A stretch of 35,874 bases of DNA from Candidatus Uhrbacteria bacterium (GTDB lineage Bacteria > Patescibacteriota > Patescibacteriia > JACQRZ01), in assembly GCA_016188385.1 (NCBI GenBank), contig JACPHV010000003.1, forward strand, positions 1 to 35,874, written 5' to 3'. The translations under genes were made by a program, and so were the position numbers. Each line of letters begins with the position of its first letter. Position 1 is the first letter of the stretch. The notes under the pieces were generated by a model, which saw only the letters and a program-made list of their open reading frames with translations, was not told the origin of the DNA and searched no databases. Positions 1 to 9,078 of this stretch are shown here, piece after piece.

Positions 1-164
1 AGAAAAAAGACATTCTATGCTCGCTGGGCTCGAACCTGTTAGTAAAAGATAAAAAGCTTTTTATTTACGGTGAAAACATCGCATTACAATTCAGGCGTAT
101 CTCTCCACGGGTACAATCAATTTTCAAAGAGTTCGAACCTGCTGATTTCCTTTCTACAGAAAGG

Positions 165-186
165 AAAAACAGGGCTTTCGACCCTG
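165..186 (-). terminator. Intrinsic terminator downstream of tRNA-Asn
   Basis: Minus strand CAGGG-TCGAAAG-CCCTG followed by TTTTT, just after the tRNA. A second perfect 9-bp hairpin (TTTCCTTTC/GAAAGGAAA, 146-167) overlaps the T-run. Confidence 0.65.
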
Positions 187-200
187 CCTTTCCCATACTC

Positions 201-469
201 CTCCGGGGGTGGGATTCGAACCCACGACCAATTGATTACATGTAACCCACTACTTTCGTAAGGCATGGACTATATCTTCACCATTCCTTGCGGTTTAGGT
301 GCTTTGGTATCTAGTCTCTACGGAGCTCCTTCACAACTGCGAAGGTTCCCACGGTGTTAGCTTTTCAAAAAGATTTAGCGTTCACCGTTATCCCAAAGAG
401 TTCACTCTCGCGTTTCCACGAAAGGCTGCCATTTGACAGTCAACTGCTCTGCCGCTGAGCTACCCCGGA
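201..469 (-). tRNA. tRNA-Asn(GUU), interrupted by a group I intron (exon 1 = 469-436, exon 2 = 238-201)
   Basis: Reverse complement with 197 nt removed reads TCCGGGGTAGCTCAGCGGCAGAGCAGTTGACTGTTAATCAATTGGTCGTGGGTTCGAATCCCACCCCCGGAG: acceptor TCCGGGG/CCCCGGA, D-arm GCTC..GAGC, anticodon stem GTTGA/TCAAT with loop CTGTTAA, T-arm GTGGG-TTCGAAT-CCCAC. Confidence 0.96.
239..435 (-). ncRNA. Group I self-splicing intron (IC3-like), 197 nt, no ORF
   Basis: 5' exon ends in U and intron ends in G. P1 CUGU|C-AAAU-GGCAG has a U.G wobble at the splice site; P2 CTTTCGTG-GAAA-CGCGAGAG; P3 CTTTGG/CCAAAG; P4 ACGGTG/CACCGT; P6 arm CCTTC/GAAGG; P7 GACTA/TAGTC within the S-like element AAGATATAGTCC; P8 CACC..GGTG; P9 with GAAA loop. 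Confidence 0.95.
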
Positions 470-482
470 TCAATTTCTGATT

Positions 483-511
483 ATTCTATTGAATACAGGT
501 TATAATGTCAA
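483..511 (-). promoter_or_regulatory. Sigma70-type promoter for tRNA-Asn
   Basis: Minus strand TTGACA-(17 nt)-TAGAAT, -10 ending 13 nt upstream of the tRNA 5' end. Confidence 0.75.
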
Positions 512-613
512 ACAACGCGACTACACACCATTCATTCTATCTCGCTCTAACGCGTCCCTCTATCCTGAACGAGCATGGTCGTCAGCTTACACAGCGCACC
601 TATTCGATCATTT

Positions 614-1909
614 TTACAAATAATCTCTCAACCGCTCAACACCGACAAGTTTCGCTATTTTGTCGAGCGCTTTTGCTTCGATCTGGCGGATGCGCTCACG
701 TGTCACGCCAAATTCCTCACCGACCTCTTCAAGCGTATGCGACACGCCGTCGGCAAGACCGAATCGCATCTCTAATATCTTTTGCTCGCGCGGGAGAAGC
801 GTGCCGATAATCTCCTGCATCTTTTCCTTAAGAATCTGCAATGCGGCCGCGCGATCCGGTGAAATCGTGCGCAAATCCTCGATAAAATCTTCAAGCGTGC
901 TGTTCTCGTCATCATCCCCTACCGAAGTATCAATAGAAATCGTATCTTGATTGATTTTAATGATATGCCGCACCTTATCGACCGTCTCTCCCATTTCCGC
1001 GGCAATCTCCTCCGGCATCGGCTCACGGCCGAGGTCCTGAATGAGCTGCCGTTGAATATGGTGAAAACGATTGATTGTCTCAACCATATGCACGGGTATC
1101 CTGATCGTACGGGATTGGTCCGCAAGCGCGCGCGTAATCGCTTGTCGGATCCACCAAGTCGCGTAGGTAGAAAATTTATACCCCTTCCGATAGTCGAATT
1201 TCTGCACCGCGCGAAATAATCCCATATTCCCCTCCTGAATCAAATCAAGAAGGGATAAGTTTTTATCCGCAAATTTTTTCGCGATAGATACCACGAGGCG
1301 CAAATTCGCTTCGATCAAGCGCCGCTCCGCCTCCTTGTCTCCTTTATCCTTACGCTTTGCAAGCTGGATTTCCTCATCGCCGGTGAGCAGTGGCACCTTT
1401 CCGATCTCACGCAAATACATCTGAATAGAGTCAGCTGAAATATCCGATAAATCAATGCGCGAAGCGACCGCCGCCGATACGCGAAGAGATTGTTTGGACG
1501 TCCGTGACGCGGCTGCAACCGGAGCAGGCTCGAGCAGACTGGATCGTTTGTCGAGCACTTGTACGCCGTGCTCTTCGAGTTCGTCAAGAAAATCCTCATA
1601 CTTTTCCTCGTATTCTTCGAGATCGGGAAAGTAATACAGAACTTCATCTTCCGTGAGAAATCCACGTGACCGTCCCTTTTCAATCACCATCTCTGTCACC
1701 GATTGCACGGGAAATTGGGGCGCCGCTACAGCTATCTCCTTCTTCTTCTTGGTACCGACGACACGTTTCGGCGCTTCCCTTTTTGATAGCTTTTTAGCCG
1801 ATTTCTTGAGGCGTGAAATCTTTTTGGACGCTTTTTTCTTTTGTTTTTTTACCTTTTTAGCCACGGGAGCCGGTTTCTTCTTTTTTGCCATTTTTTTTGA
1901 AGATTTCAT
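614..1909 (-). CDS. rpoD: RNA polymerase sigma factor RpoD (sigma70) with lysine-rich N-terminal extension
   Basis: Region 2 [57 protein letters not shown] and region 4 [41 protein letters not shown]. Confidence 0.97.
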   Translation of the reverse strand: MKSSKKMAKKKKPAPVAKKVKKQKKKASKKISRLKKSAKKLSKREAPKRVVGTKKKKEIAVAAPQFPVQSVTEMVIEKGRSRGFLTEDEVLYYFPDLEEYEEKYEDFLDELEEHGVQVLDKRSSLLEPAPVAAASRTSKQSLRVSAAVASRIDLSDISADSIQMYLREIGKVPLLTGDEEIQLAKRKDKGDKEAERRLIEANLRLVVSIAKKFADKNLSLLDLIQEGNMGLFRAVQKFDYRKGYKFSTYATWWIRQAITRALADQSRTIRIPVHMVETINRFHHIQRQLIQDLGREPMPEEIAAEMGETVDKVRHIIKINQDTISIDTSVGDDDENSTLEDFIEDLRTISPDRAAALQILKEKMQEIIGTLLPREQKILEMRFGLADGVSHTLEEVGEEFGVTRERIRQIEAKALDKIAKLVGVERLRDYL

Positions 1910-1937
1910 GATAATCCTTTATGGATAGGGTGAAAAT

Positions 1938-3686
1938 TCAGTCCTGTATAGTATACCCTGATGAGACGAGATTTGAAAACTCCCGCGCATACCGATCGAC
2001 CGCTACACTGTCTCCGGATTGCTCGGCGCTCTTCATGAGGGCTCGGAGCTCTTGGATACGGGTCCTCATCACGCGTTCCCGCATCTGCGCTGCCAACAAT
2101 ACAAGGGTGCGTTTTCGCTCTCGCTCATCGAGCGCGGCATAGGCGTATTCGGCATACATGGTAAGCCTGTCCGCGAAACTCTGATCATGCACATTTCCAT
2201 GTTCATAAAGCGTCGCGCAGGCTGCGCGATGTGATTCTTGCAAAAACATTGTCGGGTCAAGAATATCTCGAATGCTGTCGATAAGCGTCGGATCGGAGAT
2301 TAGCAGTGAAAGAATTACCTCTTCGCGATCAGGAGCCGCTATGCGCGATCGTGGCCGCACCTCCTCTCCGCGTTGCGTGGCGCGCTCCTGCCGCCCACCC
2401 ATTTCTTCCCATAACACAGATTCAGACAGATCGAGGGTGTGGGCAACGATTTTAATCCAATGATCCTGCGTGATGCGATCGGGGACCAAACGCAGCACAG
2501 AAAAAAATGCAAGAACCGCTTTTCGCTTTTCATGCGGATCGGTTGACCGCGAACAAGGAGCAAGTACTCGTTCAAAATGAAAATCAAGAAATCCTTTCGC
2601 GTCTTGCACGGCACGCTGCCATGCCGCCGGATCTTTCCTGATACATTCGTCCGGATCTTTGTATGCAGGTCGTCCGTCTTGCGAACGCGGCAATTCGATT
2701 ACCTTCACGTGCGCTCCTTCCGAAAGAGCGACTTCGATACCGCGGACAGTGGCATTCCCGCCAGCCGCATCCGTGTCAAAGGCAAAGAGAAGCGTGTCAG
2801 CAAACCGCTTGATCAATCGCACCTGCTCGGCAGTTAACGCCGTGCCCGAACTTGCCACCACATTCTGCATACCGGCCTGGTATACGGAAAAAAAATCCAT
2901 ATATCCCTCGACTAAAATACAATATCCCTGTTTACGGATTTCCTGCTTCGCTCGATCAAGGCCAAAGACAACGCGGCTTTTGTCATAAACGAGCGTTTGC
3001 GGGGAATTCAAATACTTTGGTCCGCTCCCCTCTTTCTCTTCAAGGATACGGCCGCCGAATCCAACGATATGCCCATGCACATCGCGAATCGGAATCATGA
3101 GGCGCCCGCGAAACCTATCGTATGACCCGTATCCCCGTTCCCGCTTTACGGCGAGTCCGGCATCAATGACATCTTGAAGCGCGAACTTCTTCGATAAGAG
3201 ATACTGCGCGATGACATCACCGTCAGCCGGAGCATACCCAACAAGGAACTCATCGACAAGATCGGCCGTAAGTCCCCGTTCCCGCACATAATCGCGGGCT
3301 ATTTCCGCTCGAGGACTTTTTTTGAGCGATGCGGCAAACGCGTGCGCAGCGTGATCGAGGACATCTGAAATGCGTGTTTTTCTGCTTGACGCCTGCGGAT
3401 CCTGCCGTTGGAGCTCCACACCGGCGCGCTGCGCCAAGATACGAAGACTTTCGGCAAAATCTACGCCCTCATGCTTCATGATAAATTTGAATATATCTCC
3501 GCCATCGTTGCACCCGCCGAAACAATACCATATCTGCTTCGGCTGGCTCACGATAAACGACGGCGTCTTTTCTTGGTGAAAAGGGCACCGAGCCTTATAA
3601 TTCGATCCTGCTTGCCCGAGCTGCATATATTCGCGCAGCAAATCAACGATATCGATGCGTGATTTTATTTCTTCGATTGGATCCAT
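1938..3686 (-). CDS. dnaG: DNA primase DnaG
   Basis: N-terminal zinc-finger CPFHQEKTPSFIVSQPKQIWYCFGGCNDGGD; TOPRIM VEGYMDFFSVYQAG and DTDAAG. Confidence 0.97.
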   Translation of the reverse strand: MDPIEEIKSRIDIVDLLREYMQLGQAGSNYKARCPFHQEKTPSFIVSQPKQIWYCFGGCNDGGDIFKFIMKHEGVDFAESLRILAQRAGVELQRQDPQASSRKTRISDVLDHAAHAFAASLKKSPRAEIARDYVRERGLTADLVDEFLVGYAPADGDVIAQYLLSKKFALQDVIDAGLAVKRERGYGSYDRFRGRLMIPIRDVHGHIVGFGGRILEEKEGSGPKYLNSPQTLVYDKSRVVFGLDRAKQEIRKQGYCILVEGYMDFFSVYQAGMQNVVASSGTALTAEQVRLIKRFADTLLFAFDTDAAGGNATVRGIEVALSEGAHVKVIELPRSQDGRPAYKDPDECIRKDPAAWQRAVQDAKGFLDFHFERVLAPCSRSTDPHEKRKAVLAFFSVLRLVPDRITQDHWIKIVAHTLDLSESVLWEEMGGRQERATQRGEEVRPRSRIAAPDREEVILSLLISDPTLIDSIRDILDPTMFLQESHRAACATLYEHGNVHDQSFADRLTMYAEYAYAALDERERKRTLVLLAAQMRERVMRTRIQELRALMKSAEQSGDSVAVDRYAREFSNLVSSGYTIQD

Positions 3687-3721
3687 AAAGCAGCTTTGGA
3701 TGTTTGGCTGATCACTAATAG

Positions 3722-4054
3722 CTACATCAGAAGATCGCGGATGTCAGGGTTAATCTTGTCCGGCCCCCAGACCGGCTCCCATACGAGATCGATCTTCACA
3801 TCGCGCACATCAGGCAGCATACTCAACTCGGTTTCCACGCGACGCATGATCTCCGGGCCAGCCGGACACCCCATGCTGGTAAGCGTCATGCGAACGGTCG
3901 CGATGCCATGTTGAATCGCCACGCCATAGATGAGCCCGAGATCGACTATACCGACTCCAAGCTCAGGATCAATGACGTTATTTAACGCATCCCAATAGGC
4001 AGCCATCTTCTTATCAGGCTTGGGCGGCATGTATGTTGATGAGTCCTTGTTCAT
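3722..4054 (-). CDS. SufT-like MIP18/DUF59 Fe-S assembly protein
   Basis: WDALNNVIDPELGVGIVDLGLIYGV...TSMGCPAGPEI...VDLVWEP-type pattern; start reassigned to the internal ATG overlapping the upstream stop by 4 nt. Confidence 0.88.
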   Translation of the reverse strand: MNKDSSTYMPPKPDKKMAAYWDALNNVIDPELGVGIVDLGLIYGVAIQHGIATVRMTLTSMGCPAGPEIMRRVETELSMLPDVRDVKIDLVWEPVWGPDKINPDIRDLLM

Positions 4055-4437
4055 CTTTTTTGCTTGCGCTTCTGCTTGAAAATTGTAATCGCTTTTTGCA
4101 GCGCAGTCAATCCAAGCTGCGCGCACTGCTCACGAGCCTTACTCACAGGTATACCGAGCAGATCGGCTGCATCCTGTTGCGTAAGCTTCTCAATGGACCC
4201 GATGCTTTTCCCTTGTATGGAGTCAAGCAAGAGCGAAGTTGCTGCCTGGCTGATCGCGCATCCTGCTCCCAAGAAACGCGCATCGGCAACCTTGCCTTCT
4301 TTCACTGAAATATCGAGCTTGACGATATCTCCGCATAAAGGATTATGCTGCACGATATGCGCCGATGGGCGCGGCAACGATCCCCGGTGGCGGGGATGTC
4401 GGTAGTGGTCAAGTATTATTTCGGAATACAAATCCAT
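4051..4437 (-). CDS. sufU: SufU/IscU-like Fe-S cluster scaffold
   Basis: MDLYSEIILDHYRHPRHRG...NPLCGDIVKLDI...GAGCAISQAATSLL...; adjacent to sufS. Confidence 0.9.
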   Translation of the reverse strand: MDLYSEIILDHYRHPRHRGSLPRPSAHIVQHNPLCGDIVKLDISVKEGKVADARFLGAGCAISQAATSLLLDSIQGKSIGSIEKLTQQDAADLLGIPVSKAREQCAQLGLTALQKAITIFKQKRKQKR

Positions 4438-4444
4438 GAACTGT

Positions 4445-5689
4445 TTATGATCTTCGTTTTGTAAAAGGCAGCTGAAAAACTTTGAATACCTTTTCAAGCG
4501 CTCGCGCTGCCCGATCGATATCGGACCGAGTATTGTACAGATAGAAACTCATGCGCGCTGTTGCCTCCACGCCCAACAAACGGACAAGCGGTTCCGCGCA
4601 ATGCAGACCGGAACGGATAGCAATGCCGCTTACGTCAAATACCGTGGCAATATCATGGGGGTGCACGCCGTCTACCGCAAAAGAAAGCATACTGTTGGAT
4701 TCCCCTTCCGGATGAAAGAGGCGCACGTGAGGATAGCTGCCAAATACCGAACGCGCGTGGGAAAGCAAATCAGCGTCATGGGTTTGGATGGCATCAAATC
4801 CGACTGACTCAAGAAAATCAATCGCGGCGGCAAACGCGATAATTCCCGCAATATTCGGAGTGCCTGCCTCAAATCTCCATGGTGCCGACCGATAGGTCGA
4901 ATGTCGTGGCTCCACGATCTCCACCATATCCCCACCGAATTGATAGGGCGGCATAGTCTCTAGAATTTCTTTTTTTGCATAGAGCACGCCAACACCGGTA
5001 GGTCCGAGCATTTTGTGCGCGGAGAATACAAGAAAATCGCAGCCAAGAAAATGCACATTCGTCTTCGAGTGGCCTGCGCTTTGCGCGGCATCGACGAGGA
5101 CGCGCGCTCCGACCGCGTGCGCCTGTCTGATCATGCGTCGCAGCGGCGGAATTGAACCGAGTACGTTGGATTGCGCGGTAAGGCAAACCAATTTCGGCTT
5201 ATAGGAGAGGAGTTCGCGGTATTTCTTTTCATCGAGAGCAAGTCCCGGCGTGAGCGGGATGATATCAAGACGCGCTCTTTTGACTCGCGCGAGCTCCTGC
5301 CAAGGCACCAGATTCGCATGATGCTCGAGCGCTGAAACAAGGATGCGATCCGTACGTTTGATTGCGGAGGCAGCCCAAGTCGCGGCTACCAAATTGATGC
5401 TTTCGGTACAGCCGCGCGTGAATACGATCTCTGACGGTGATGCGGCATTAAGGAAGCGGGCAACGCGCGTACGCGACTGTTCATACCGATCTGTTGCCTC
5501 TTCAGAGAGCGTATGGATGCCACGATGGATATTCGCGTTCATTGTCGCGTAATACTCCGACACCGCGTCAATAACCGCGCGAGGCTTCTGGCTCGTCGAG
5601 GCATTATCCAAGTATACCAAAGGATGGCCGTTGACGCGGCGGGAAAAAATCGGAAATTGTTTTTTTATGTATTCTCCAAGCTTTTGCAT
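4445..5689 (-). CDS. sufS: Cysteine desulfurase SufS
   Basis: YLDNASTSQKPRAVI, VLVDAAQSAGH, FSAHKMLGPTGVGVLY, SGLHCAEPL. Confidence 0.96.
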   Translation of the reverse strand: MQKLGEYIKKQFPIFSRRVNGHPLVYLDNASTSQKPRAVIDAVSEYYATMNANIHRGIHTLSEEATDRYEQSRTRVARFLNAASPSEIVFTRGCTESINLVAATWAASAIKRTDRILVSALEHHANLVPWQELARVKRARLDIIPLTPGLALDEKKYRELLSYKPKLVCLTAQSNVLGSIPPLRRMIRQAHAVGARVLVDAAQSAGHSKTNVHFLGCDFLVFSAHKMLGPTGVGVLYAKKEILETMPPYQFGGDMVEIVEPRHSTYRSAPWRFEAGTPNIAGIIAFAAAIDFLESVGFDAIQTHDADLLSHARSVFGSYPHVRLFHPEGESNSMLSFAVDGVHPHDIATVFDVSGIAIRSGLHCAEPLVRLLGVEATARMSFYLYNTRSDIDRAARALEKVFKVFQLPFTKRRS

Positions 5690-6291
5690 AATCGAAAGGA
5701 ACGATAAAAACGACGCGCGAGCGCGCTCGGCAATCGATTGATGTCATGTGAAAGAAACCCATTCACGAGCACTACGGTAGCTGCCGACGCTGACAGTCCG
5801 CGGGTACGCACATACACGAGATTGTTCGAGTCGAGCGGAGAAGTGGTGGCGGCATGCCTGGCGGAAACATCATCTGCTTCGATCTCGAGCGATGGCACTG
5901 CTGTTGAGTGCGCGGAGTCAGACAGCAATAGCGCGTGATGAGAAAAATAGGTATCCGCTTGATGGGCGTTTTTTTCGATGCGCGCGCTACCGCGAATATC
6001 ACTGGACGCGGCGCCGCTCAATACTCCTCTTCCATATATATATGCGGAAGTGCCTTTTGCTCTGTGAGTGATCGAAATACGCACCGAGTAAGCATCCATC
6101 GCGTATCCTATGTAAGCATAGCACATCAGCACGCGGGCGCCGTCACCGACAAGATCAATGGAACATTCGACCGGGGATTTTGCCGCTCGACTTACAAGGC
6201 CGCCAATGATCAATGTCTGTCCGCTTCGTACCGTATATGACGCGTCGCGGAATCGTGTGAAAAATACTGTTTTTATAGAAGACTGTTTCAT
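5665..6291 (-). CDS. sufD: SufD-like Fe-S assembly protein, short (208 aa)
   Basis: C-terminal SufB/SufD core: SHHALLLSDSAHSTAVPSLEIEADDVSARHAAT...VYVRTRGLSASAATVVLVNGFL; between sufB and sufS. Confidence 0.85.
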   Translation of the reverse strand: MKQSSIKTVFFTRFRDASYTVRSGQTLIIGGLVSRAAKSPVECSIDLVGDGARVLMCYAYIGYAMDAYSVRISITHRAKGTSAYIYGRGVLSGAASSDIRGSARIEKNAHQADTYFSHHALLLSDSAHSTAVPSLEIEADDVSARHAATTSPLDSNNLVYVRTRGLSASAATVVLVNGFLSHDINRLPSALARRFYRSFRLCKSLENT

Positions 6292-6300
6292 GAGAGAGGA

Positions 6301-7719
6301 TCATCCAACGGAGCCGGTCATTTCCAACTCAAGTAAACGGCGCAGCTCTACAGCGTACTCCATTGGCAGCTGCTTGATAATCGGTTCGGCAAATCCATTC
6401 ACGATCAATGAAGCAGCGTGCTGCTCGGTAAAGCCGCGCGAACGCACATACTGAAGCGCTTCTTCGCTCATCTTTGCTACGGCTGCTTCGTGCGCCACGT
6501 TCGCGCTTGCGTCGTTCACGATCATCGTTGGATAGGTATCAGAACGCGACGATGGATCAAGGATGAGGGCGTCGCACACCACGCGGACGGTAGCGTTGCG
6601 CGCGCTCTTTCCGATGCGGACAAGTCCGCGATAGGAAGTCCTGCCTCCATTGCGGGATATGGACCGTGAAACGATTGTGGCGCTGGTATCTGGCGCAACG
6701 TGGATAATCTTGCCGCCAGCATCTTGATGCTGGTTCGCTCCGGCAACGGCAAGCGATTGGATCTCACCGCGCGCATTTCGGCCGCGTAAGATGATCGATG
6801 GATATTTCATTGTCAGTTTCGAACCGAGATTACAGTCAAGCCATGTCATCCGAGCATCTTGATCGGCGGTAGCTCGCTTCGTCACAAGATTGTATACATT
6901 ATCAGACCAATTTTGGATTGTCGTGTACTGAACCTTCGCGCGTTTTTTCACAAAAATTTCAACGACGGCAGAATGCAGCGAATCGACTGTATATTGCGGA
7001 GCGGAGCATCCTTCCACGTAGTGCACAGAACTATCCTCATCCGCTATGATGAGCGTGCGTTCAAACTGACCCATGGATTGCCGGTTGATCCGAAAGTACG
7101 CCTGTAAAGGCAACGCGATATTCACGCCCGGAGGGACATAAATAAATGATCCGCCGGACCATACGGCGGTATTTAACGCCGCGAATTTATTATCGCTTGA
7201 CGGCACGAGCGTGCCGAAATATGTACGAACGATCTCCGGATACTCACGCAATGCGTCGTCCATACCGAGAAAGATCACTCCTTGCTTCTGCAATTCCTTC
7301 TGTAATGAATGGTAGACGACTTCACTCTCAAATTGCGATCCGACACCGGCGAGATATTTCCGTTCTGCTTCAGGAATTCCGATCTTTTCGAATGTCTCTT
7401 TGATGTGCGGCGGCACGTCTTCCCATCGCTGCGCTCCGCTCTCTGCCGGCTTGACGTAATAGTAAATGGCATTAAAATCGATTCCCGACAAATCGCCGCC
7501 CCAAGCAGGAAGAGGTTTTTCGTAAAAGACTTGGAGAGCGGAAAGCCGTGCTTCAAGCATCCATGAAGGCTCCTTTTTCCTCTCGGATATGAGGCGGACG
7601 GTTTCTCGCGATAGGCCGCGAGGAGCGCGAAATAGCTCACTGGCTTTTGTGCGAAACCCCAATCGATTACCGCTGACAGCGCGACTGATGCGATTTTTTG
7701 TGATTTGTGATACAGGCAT
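6301..7719 (-). CDS. sufB: Fe-S cluster assembly protein SufB
   Basis: NTAVWSGGSFIYVPPGVNIALPLQAYFRIN, QFERTLIIADEDSSVHYVEGCSAPQY, VQNWSDNVYNLVTKR-type motif. Confidence 0.96.
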   Translation of the reverse strand: MPVSQITKNRISRAVSGNRLGFRTKASELFRAPRGLSRETVRLISERKKEPSWMLEARLSALQVFYEKPLPAWGGDLSGIDFNAIYYYVKPAESGAQRWEDVPPHIKETFEKIGIPEAERKYLAGVGSQFESEVVYHSLQKELQKQGVIFLGMDDALREYPEIVRTYFGTLVPSSDNKFAALNTAVWSGGSFIYVPPGVNIALPLQAYFRINRQSMGQFERTLIIADEDSSVHYVEGCSAPQYTVDSLHSAVVEIFVKKRAKVQYTTIQNWSDNVYNLVTKRATADQDARMTWLDCNLGSKLTMKYPSIILRGRNARGEIQSLAVAGANQHQDAGGKIIHVAPDTSATIVSRSISRNGGRTSYRGLVRIGKSARNATVRVVCDALILDPSSRSDTYPTMIVNDASANVAHEAAVAKMSEEALQYVRSRGFTEQHAASLIVNGFAEPIIKQLPMEYAVELRRLLELEMTGSVG

Positions 7720-7729
7720 GCGCTTATCG

Positions 7730-8512
7730 TTACGGTTTCAAAAATGGAGCGAATCCCTTATCCGCCACCAAATCCATGAGATCTTTCGATCCGGTGCGCA
7801 CGATGCGGCCTCGAATCATGATGTGCACATACGAAGGATCAACGTAGCGCAAGAGGCTCGGGTTATGGGTGACAAACACAAAGCCTGCATTGTATTCGAT
7901 CTGATGTTCACGCAACGCATGGAGACATACTTTTAACGCATCAATATCGAGTCCCGAATCTATTTCATCAAGAAAGGCAAACGACGGCTTCAGCATGAGC
8001 AATTGAAGAATTTCTGACTTTTTTTTCTCTCCGCCGGAGAATCCTTCGTTCAGCGAACGCGTCAGAAAAGACTGCTCAATGCCGAGTCGGGACGCTGCCG
8101 TTTTGAGAGTAGCGGCATATGATTTCAAGTCGCTCTTGGGAAGACGGTTGCCTCCGACTGATTGCGCGTGGTTGAGAAGCGAGAGTACGGAAACGCCGGG
8201 GAGAACAGGGGGATTTTGAAATGCTAAAAATAGTCCTTCGGATGCGCGTTTTTCCGCCGGCAACTTCGTGAGCGATTTATTTCCAAGGAGGATCGAACCG
8301 CTGGTAATGCGATACTGTGGCAAACCCATCAAAGCTCCCGCAAGAGTGCTCTTTCCGGATCCATTCGGTCCCATCAAAACATGGGTTTCACCTCGTCGCA
8401 CGACAAGCGAAACGCAACGCACGATCGGTTCCTTTCCGATCGCTACGGAAAGAGAGCGACACCGAAGAGACGTTGGAGAAGACGGAAGTTTTTTTGCCGA
8501 TCTCTTTTTCAT
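7730..8512 (-). CDS. sufC: Fe-S assembly ATPase SufC
   Basis: Walker A GPNGSGKSTLAGAL, signature NEGFSGGEKKKSEILQ, Walker B FAFLDEIDSGLDIDAL. Confidence 0.96.
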   Translation of the reverse strand: MKKRSAKKLPSSPTSLRCRSLSVAIGKEPIVRCVSLVVRRGETHVLMGPNGSGKSTLAGALMGLPQYRITSGSILLGNKSLTKLPAEKRASEGLFLAFQNPPVLPGVSVLSLLNHAQSVGGNRLPKSDLKSYAATLKTAASRLGIEQSFLTRSLNEGFSGGEKKKSEILQLLMLKPSFAFLDEIDSGLDIDALKVCLHALREHQIEYNAGFVFVTHNPSLLRYVDPSYVHIMIRGRIVRTGSKDLMDLVADKGFAPFLKP

Positions 8513-9015
8513 GACTGTACGGACGAGTCTGAAAGGATAAACTCCGCGAGGGTCTTGGAAGTGTAGATCTCGCGAATTTGATTATTCATCCGGGCAAGAC
8601 CGCGGCGAACGCTGCAAAATCTTTCGCGAGGGCATGTACGCGCCCGAACATGAGATTCGAGCAGACAATCCATGAGCGCAATTGGATTATCGAGCGCTTC
8701 TACGATTTGTTTCATGGTCACCTCTGAAGGGCGGCATACGAGAACGTACCCCCCTACTTTCCCGCGAGATGCCCGCACGAGCTCGGCATGCTTAAGACGG
8801 TTTGCGACTTTTTGCAAAAATGAAAAGGAAAGATTGTATTTCTTTGCGATTGAACGGATTGATTGCGGGTCTTTTCCGTTCGCCAAAACGGAAAGAAAAA
8901 AAAGGCCGTAATCCACCATTTGCGTCAAGTGAAACGCGCCCGCCCGTATGTTTGATTTTTTACTTCTGCACCGGCTATTCATACCAAAAAAGGAAGAATT
9001 AGAGATTGGTACCAT
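8509..9015 (-). CDS. Rrf2-family regulator; true start possibly at 8982
   Basis: DYGLFFLSVLANG..SIRSIAKKYNLSFSFLQKVANRLKHAELVRASRGKVGGYVL plus a C-x10-C-x5-C triad; first gene of the suf cluster. Confidence 0.9.
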   Translation of the reverse strand: MVPISNSSFFGMNSRCRSKKSNIRAGAFHLTQMVDYGLFFLSVLANGKDPQSIRSIAKKYNLSFSFLQKVANRLKHAELVRASRGKVGGYVLVCRPSEVTMKQIVEALDNPIALMDCLLESHVRARTCPRERFCSVRRGLARMNNQIREIYTSKTLAEFILSDSSVQS

Positions 9016-9040
9016 AGCAAAAAAGCGGCGAGGGTGTCAA
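9011..9040 (-). promoter_or_regulatory. Sigma70-type promoter for the rrf2-suf cluster
   Basis: Minus strand TTGACA-(18 nt)-TATGGT. The -10 overlaps the first candidate ATG, favouring the downstream start at 8982. Confidence 0.65.
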
Positions 9041-9078
9041 GGCATTCGTCTGCGAATCGGCGAAAGGCCACGAAATAC

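Noticed and set aside
70-261. Track ORF with ...SSGGGIRTHDQLITCNP
   Set aside because: Antisense translation of the tRNA-Asn T-arm; GGIRTHD is a familiar spurious-ORF signature of tRNA genes.
505-1220. Plus-strand ORFs antisense to rpoD
   Set aside because: Shadow ORFs opposite a highly conserved gene; no family resemblance.
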